Shown one piece after another: positions 58,481 to 64,000 of a stretch of 64,000 bases of DNA. A program made the translations under genes and the position numbers. This DNA comes from Orientallactaga sibirica (Eukaryota > Chordata > Mammalia > Rodentia > Dipodidae), in the NCBI GenBank assembly GCA_036365145.1, contig JAEOAD010000034.1:16459501-16523500 (forward strand), in the 5' to 3' direction. The stretch's first letter is position 1. Every line of letters starts with the position of its first letter. A model generated the notes under the pieces. The model did not search any database. It was not told the origin of the DNA and saw only the letters and a program-made list of their open reading frames with translations.

Positions 58481-59888
58481 CATTTGGCTCCTGTGATAAA
58501 AAGGGTGCTGCTTGTTTCTGTTATAAGTTAATTCTCCTTCTTCATTGTATGTTCCCATAACATGACTAACAATTTCCTTTAATTACCATCTTTTAGGGAA
58601 ATTGATGGGCTGTGTTCCTTATGGGACTATGCTTGATCACAGCTACCCTGTAGGACTGTGGTATAAAAAAGATATCTTATTTATAAGTTACCAAGGATAA
58701 TATTAATTTATCATAATTATATTATTATATATTGTTTAATAACTTATTATTGATATTATTATGATGTTCCATTTGTTATTGTTGTGCCTTTTAATATGGT
58801 AAAATATGCATGATATAAAATGTGCAATTGTCTGTTGTTTATATAACATAAAAGTGCACTTTTGAATGAAGACTTCAGTGGTAACAAGTGTGTTGGCATT
58901 ACTGTGTAACCAACATAGCTGCCCATGTCAAGAATTTTTTTCACTGTTCTAATATGCTATACCTCTTAAACCTAATTTTACTAATAGCCTAATCACCTCC
59001 TAGAAGACCTACCTGTAAATAATTAATTACAATAATATGAGAAACTAGACTTCAATATATGAATTTGAAGTGGTAGAATTTAGATACTTAGGACATAGTG
59101 TGCCTTGATGTGACATTGCTGAATCATATGTTATTTTAGGGGCTGATACTGTCTTCCATATGATTTTAGTTTGGGATTATAGTTCCAATTTCTCTACAAT
59201 TTCATCAACATTTCTGTTCATTTAAATATTAACAATTCTACTATATGGGTTAGCAGCTGATTGTAGTTTTATTTAATGTGCCAGCACATTGAAAAGAACA
59301 AATTTCTCATATTAGATCTATGCATACCTGTCATAATAGCAGCATTAGCAAGACTGGTTTAATTGACTGTATTTTCCTCCAATTTCTAACTCTACTAGTA
59401 CCACCACCATCCCCTTGGACGACATAAACCTTTTCTTTTGTTTGGTTTTATGTAACTCAGCAAAGCTAGACTTTAAAAGGAACAATAGATTAAAAGGAGT
59501 ACTCAATTCCAGTTCAATTTTGAACTTTACTTTTTCTTACTTGGTTAAAGTCATTTTGATAAGGTTAGTGAGTATCTCAAAATATTTCAGGTTTTGTGTT
59601 ATGTGCTTATTCAACATGGATTTTTAACACCCCTTTCTTCTTAGCCCTGGAGATTTTGCTATCAGATTATATCAAATAGATAATTTTGATCAATTGAAGT
59701 ATCTAGGATAAATCATTACACAGCTTAGGGGAAATGCTCACTCCATTGGCTATCTGGATTCTCACATTAAAACATGTCTCAGCACAGCAGCGAACCACTT
59801 TGTTCCATCTGTTTGGTACTACACTACCTCACCTGGTTTTTGTATCAGTGGTCAGTGAGGAGGTAAAAAAATAATAGTTCTCCAAAGT
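58481..59888. other. AT-rich sequence with old repeat scraps
   Basis: About 58795-58935 has the TGGTAAAATATGCATGATAT, AACAAGTGTGTTGGCATTAC order of an old mammalian repeat. About 58990-59070 (CACCTCCTAGAAGACCTACC, CTTCAATATATGAATTTG) resembles an antisense MaLR LTR. About 59105-59290 (CATTGCTGAATCATATG, TTCTCTACAATTTCATCAAC) resembles antisense L1. No gene seen. Confidence 0.45.
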
Positions 59889-59905
59889 TTCAGATATCTT
59901 TTAAA

Positions 59906-60178
59906 AATTTTTTAAAATTTTTTTAATTTTTATTTTTTAGAGAGAGACAGAGAGACAGACAGAGAGAGAGGGAGAGGCAGACAGACAGAGATGGGCGTGC
60001 CAGCAGTCTCTCAGCTGCTGTGAATGAAATCCAGATGTGTGCGCCCCTTTGTGGGCAAGTGCAGCATTGTGCCCTTGTGTCACTTTGCATCTGGCTAAAC
60101 ATGGGACCTGGAGATTGGAACTGGCATTCTTAGGATTAGGAGGCAAGCACCTTAACTGCTAAGCCATCTCTCCAGCCC
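59906..60178 (-). repeat. tRNA-derived SINE, second subfamily, perfect 17-bp TSD
   Basis: Antisense copy: GAGAGAGACAGAGAGACAG, GCGCCCCTTTGTGGGCAAGT, GCAGCATTGTGCCCTTGTGT, CACTTTGCATCTGGCTAAAC and AAGCCATCTCTCCAGCCC. TCAGATATCTTTTAAAA is found at 59890-59906 and 60179-60195. Confidence 0.95.
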
Positions 60179-60195
60179 TCAGATATCTTTTAAAA

Positions 60196-62380
60196 GATGA
60201 GACTGTGTTTGTTTAGGAAAGTATCTTGAAAAATCTTCCAAAGGTCGTTAATGCAATCATAAATATATGGGTTTATAGGAAGAAATGAATCAAATAGGTT
60301 AGTCTGTTGACTTGAAAGTAAAAGATGTAAGGAAAAACAGAAATAGAGGACAAAGGAGATGAGGCTCAGAAGAAACTGGAAACACATATGTGAAATGATG
60401 TACACCAGCATGTGCAAATTACTGGTTGATTTTCAGAAGAGAAACTAGAAAAGTTAGTTGGTACAATGTTGTGTGTACACTGCCGTGGAAATCCTTTTAT
60501 CACTTGATTCTTCAATAACACACCCACCTATAGAGAAGTTTGTCTTTAGATTTTGTATTCCTTTGTTCTTTTTCAAGATCAAAGAAGAAAACTTGGCTTC
60601 TACTTTTATGTTTATTCCTTATAGAATAGGAAGGCATCACATTACAGGATGAGAATATATTCCTTAATTTATCCCTGTGAAAGCAAACACTCACAATGAG
60701 GGTTTGGGAGGAAGACTAGGAAATATATGAACATATAAAAACAATTATTAGAGTTACTATGGACTATGATGTTGGTACTTGGAATGGCCATACTTTATTT
60801 ATAGAGACCAAGTGGCTATGCACATCTTTAACATCTGAGATTTCAAATAACAATTGTGATAATTGTGTGTTAAAAGAGCATGGACTTTTATTTAGATCCA
60901 TTTAGTATCAATTTCATTTATTACTTCTGGTTCAGTATGTTTGAACATGTTACTTTACCTCTGAAATTCAGTTTTCTAAAATATAATGTTGTATAATATT
61001 ACTAATGAATATTTTAAAAATTCATAAAATAATGGGGATCAAGCTAAGAGATGAGTATTCAAAATCTCATAGATGTCTTTTCTGATCCTTTTTTAAAATT
61101 CTGCTGGCATTGGTCTTTTTCAGGAATATAAATTATTATTGAATAAAATAACTTCTACCTAAATAATTTTTTCTAATATTCTGCAAACATTCCCTAAGTG
61201 TTTGATTATAAGCTTTTTATGGAAGAGATATAGCTTATACATTTGTACATCATTAATACTCAGTTTATTTACAAAACAGTAACTCACAATAGACATACAG
61301 AGTAGGTGCTAACTAGACAGATGGTTGGATAAAGATATGAGTGAATTTTGACTAGAGATGAGCTATAATCCACTCTCATGTGGTACTTACGTTCTAGAAG
61401 GACTTAGATACAGGTATGAACTAGCCCAGAGATTTCTAAACCTTCCAGGGCTATTCTTAGCTGCATCTTCCGTTACTTTTCTCCAGTGTCTTTCTGGGTC
61501 ATTAATAATTCTGATATATAGAAATTACAAGCATTTTCATGTGTTTTATTAACCTCAATGTTTCTCATAACCAGTAAGTTCAGTTTCCATTTGTGGTTTT
61601 CTGCGGTTCCAAGCCATATTGTAATTTTTCCATTTGGTTATGATTCCAAATGGTTATTTAATAGGAAATCTAACAAATTTCTTAAATAAGTGGAAGACAA
61701 AAGATACGTTTTCTAAAAACTCTGGTTTATGCAGATTATGAGGCTAGGAGTGGTGGCTAGCTTAACTGACATGAGAGAAGCCAGGTTGAAAATTTTCCAG
61801 CATTACATGGCAAAGTAGTGTCAAGTCCAAATAACATGATACAATTCTGAATCAAATTATTCCTAAAGTCAACCCATCATCTCAGCCTATAAGTTGTAAA
61901 GTCAAACAGACTTTGGCTATAGATAATTTATCACCAAACACAGATGGACAGATGGATTCCATGACTGTTATAGGAATGCTATTGATTTTAATTCCCAGAA
62001 AGAATCCTACAAACATTTTATTCTAGTAATAGAATACCTTTTTTAATTTGAAAACATTAGACCCTGTAACTAACTTAGAAAAAAATTTTTTTACCACTTT
62101 CTTAGCAGCATGGGAAAATGAAGAAGCTTTTCACAGAATGACATGGAAGGTGAGTGTCATATTAGATTTAGCTAACTAAAGAGACATTGAAAGCCTGAAG
62201 CTTCACCATGCTCCTCACTGTACCTCTAGGAAAGAATCTGCATAATAATTAGGTTTTCACAATAAAAAAAAAAAACACTGAATGTATAATAATTGGGCCT
62301 TGGTGAAATCATTTGAACCTCTAAATCCAACTACAACAGAAGGTGGAACCAGCTCTTGAAATTTCCAGCTATGAGAACAA
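60196..62380. other. Unique AT-rich sequence with a diverged MIR
   Basis: About 60908-61025 (ACTTCTGGTTCAGTATGTTT, ATGTTACTTTACCTCTGAAA, TTCAGTTTTCTAAAATATAA) is MIR-like. Nothing else assigned. Confidence 0.45.
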
Positions 62381-62790
62381 ATAAATTATTTTCCTAGTGT
62401 CAGGGTGGCTTGAATGGGGCTTTTTACTTACTTTCATGATTTATTTTAGTGTTGTTTCTCTTATTTTTGATCATTGTTGTATATTCATTTTACAGAATGA
62501 TGGGTTTAGTTATGATACTTTTATATGTGTGTATCAGGTACTTCTCATGTTCACTACCTCTTATGAAATAGTTCCCTTTGGACTCAACATAGCCATCTCC
62601 AGTTCCAGCAAATTTCCTACATATAAGATAAATCCATTCATATTTATAAAATTCATAAGCATATGCAAAGTTAAGTTTCATATTTGTGTTGTCAGATAAT
62701 TCCCTTCCTCCTGTTTCCCTCTCCCCTTTTGCCCCTTGTTTCCTTACCCCCCACAACTTAGCCTCATTTCTGCTTTCTCTTTCACTCTCT
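62381..62790. other. AT-rich sequence, possibly old LINE
   Basis: The 100-codon frame at 62397-62699 is hydrophobic and low in complexity, which T-rich DNA gives by chance. No family recognised. Confidence 0.35.
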
Positions 62791-62914
62791 CTTTCTCTAG
62801 CCCATGCTGAACTGGATTTCACTATAGTCTCAGAGTGGCCTCAAATTCATGGTGATCCTCTTACCTTGGCCTTCTAAGGGCTGAAATTAAAGGCATGTGC
62901 CAGCACACTCAGCT
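62791..62914 (-). repeat. B1 SINE, antisense
   Basis: CTTTCTCTAGCCCATGCTGA, CACTATAGTCTCAGAGTGGC, CATGGTGATCCTCTTACC, AATTAAAGGCATGTGCCAGC. Confidence 0.9.
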
Positions 62915-62981
62915 CATTTCTGCTTTCATGTTGCATGTTTGCTTTTTTTCTTTGCCCCTTGAAATCATCTGTATGGCTGAA

Positions 62982-62982
62982 A

Positions 62983-63044
<62 letters not shown>

Positions 63045-63140
63045 GTACATATGGGTGTTTGGGTGTATGTATGTATATATGTATGAATATATGCATGTCT
63101 GTATGTGTGAATGTATGTATGTATTTATATATGTATGAAT
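62982..63140 (+). repeat. (CATATA)n hexamer followed by GTAT-rich repeat
   Basis: About 10 units of ATACAT/CATATA (62982-63045), then an irregular TGTATGTATATATGTATGAA region to about 63140. It produces low-complexity frames on both strands that are not genes. Confidence 0.92.
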
Positions 63141-63324
63141 GATGTCTGTATACATTCCTTATTTCCTTCATATATTCATCTTGTGAACACGTTGACTAAT
63201 TCCATAACTTAACTTTTGCAAATCATACTATGAATAAACTCTCATGGGCAGGTATCTGTTTTACACTGAATTAGATTTCTTCAGGGCCTATAGGCCCACT
63301 TTTTGAATGCATGTTCCTTAGTTA

Positions 63325-63620
63325 GCAGTGATGTTTTGGGAGGATAAGGAGCTTTTAGCAGATCCAAACTGATAGAAAGAAGTAGGTTCTATGGGGGAGG
63401 GCTTGAAAAGTTGTGCCTGTCCCTGGTTCTGGCCTTATGTCATTGTTTCCTTTCCCATTACGATCTGAACAATTGTCACATGTTCCTAGTGAGAACTCCA
63501 TCCTGCTTCCCTTCTAAGATAGACTGAACACCATTGCAACATGATATAAAATAAACTGTTCCTCACTTACGTTGTTTCTATCAGGTGTTCTGTTACAGTG
63601 ACACAAAAATAGTGGATATA
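63325..63620 (+). mobile_element. MaLR/ORR1-type LTR, partial
   Basis: AGGTTCTATGGGGGAGGGCT, CTTCTAAGATAGACTGAACA, ATATAAAATAAACTGTTCC and TCAGGTGTTCTGTTACAGTG follow the rodent MaLR LTR 3' half, with AATAAA near 63551. Confidence 0.65.
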
Positions 63621-63624
63621 GAGA

Positions 63625-63890
63625 ATATATTCAAGAGTGGTATAATTGGATAATATGCTAGTTCTTTTAGTTTTATGCAGGAAATGCCATACTGATGTAA
63701 CTAGAGGTTATACTAAATTATCTTCCCATCAGCAATGCAAACTAATTCATTTTGTCTTACACCCTTTCTATAATTTCTGTTGTTGTCTTGATGATAGCCT
63801 TAAATAGGGTTTTATGAGGACACTGAATATCTTATACATTTTTTTAGGTGTCTTGATGATTCCTACTTCAGTGCTCTGTTACATTCAAAT
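63625..63890 (-). mobile_element. Old L1 fragment, antisense, diverged
   Basis: AATTATCTTCCCATCAGCAA and TTTGTCTTACACCCTTTCTA resemble antisense L1 ORF2 3' region (TTCCCACCAACAGTG and what follows). Confidence 0.5.
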
Positions 63891-63964
63891 CTTATTCTGT
63901 GGGGATAGGCTCCAAAAATTCCTTTTCTGGAGCAAAAGATACAAACGAAAATTCGGTACCTTCA

Positions 63965-63987
63965 AAAAAAAAAAAAAAAAAAAAAAA
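63965..63987 (+). repeat. A23 run
   Basis: A pure A run near the window edge, possibly the tail of a retroelement. No element body is recognised upstream. Confidence 0.8.
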
Positions 63988-64000
63988 CACTTATTTGCCT

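Noticed and set aside
62874..63171. Tyr/His/Ile/Val-rich ORFs on both strands
   Set aside because: They are translations of the ATACAT/TGTA microsatellite.

Overview
This is about 64 kb of nuclear DNA from a mammal. It is AT-rich and gene-poor. I find no exon of a functional protein-coding gene and no functional RNA gene. The repeats point to a rodent: B1 (7SL-derived) and B3-like SINEs, MaLR/ORR1-type LTR elements, an IAP-like ERVK LTR, and many copies of a tRNA-derived SINE that opens with GGCTGGAGAGATGGCTTAG and carries a GGTTCGATTCC-like B box. I associate that SINE with jerboas (Dipodidae, e.g. Jaculus). This is recall, not a search, so the family-level call is moderate and the rodent call is strong.

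Layout. 1-3.1 kb: unique sequence, a MIR split by a SINE, and a MaLR element that looks like a partial tandem (internal tail, LTR, internal, LTR). 3.95-6.02 kb: a complete MaLR element on the minus strand with a perfect 5-bp target duplication (GTTGG). 6-9.4 kb: ancient MER5A, L2 and microsatellites. 9.5-11.5 kb: an older plus-strand MaLR with both LTRs. 11.5-24.5 kb: mostly unique DNA with MIRs, SINEs, B1s, a solo LTR, a minus-strand retroviral env (TM) fragment at 20.6-21.0 kb and a possible conserved noncoding block near 22.7 kb. 24.6-30.3 kb: an L1 broken by three later insertions, the most notable being a nearly full-length processed pseudogene of Pou5f1 (Oct4) whose poly(A) tail took a SINE. 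30.3-38.4 kb: mostly unique sequence with B1, B3, MaLR and SINE copies. 38.5-42.1 kb: an old L1 loaded with SINEs. 42.3-44.6 kb: unique, with a second possible conserved noncoding block. 44.6-45.4 kb: a GC-richer tandem-repeat block that runs into a second L1 (45.4-50.2 kb). That L1 is interrupted by two SINEs and a 756-bp ERVK solo LTR with a perfect 6-bp target duplication. 50.2-55.5 kb: a third L1 head-to-tail with the second, then shuffled L1 3'-UTR pieces and older L1 fragments. 55.5-64 kb: scattered repeats and microsatellites in otherwise unique DNA.

Nothing here behaves as an operon or pathway. The readable story is one of nested retrotransposition: L1 supplied the machinery, judged from poly(A) tails, 10-17 bp target duplications and one TTTT/A-type target site. 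SINEs, B1s and a Pou5f1 mRNA used it, and LTR elements landed on top. The most informative items are the Pou5f1 retrocopy with a residual 144-codon ORF, the env fragment, the ERVK solo LTR and the L1 with three nested insertions. I did not find a novel biological system.
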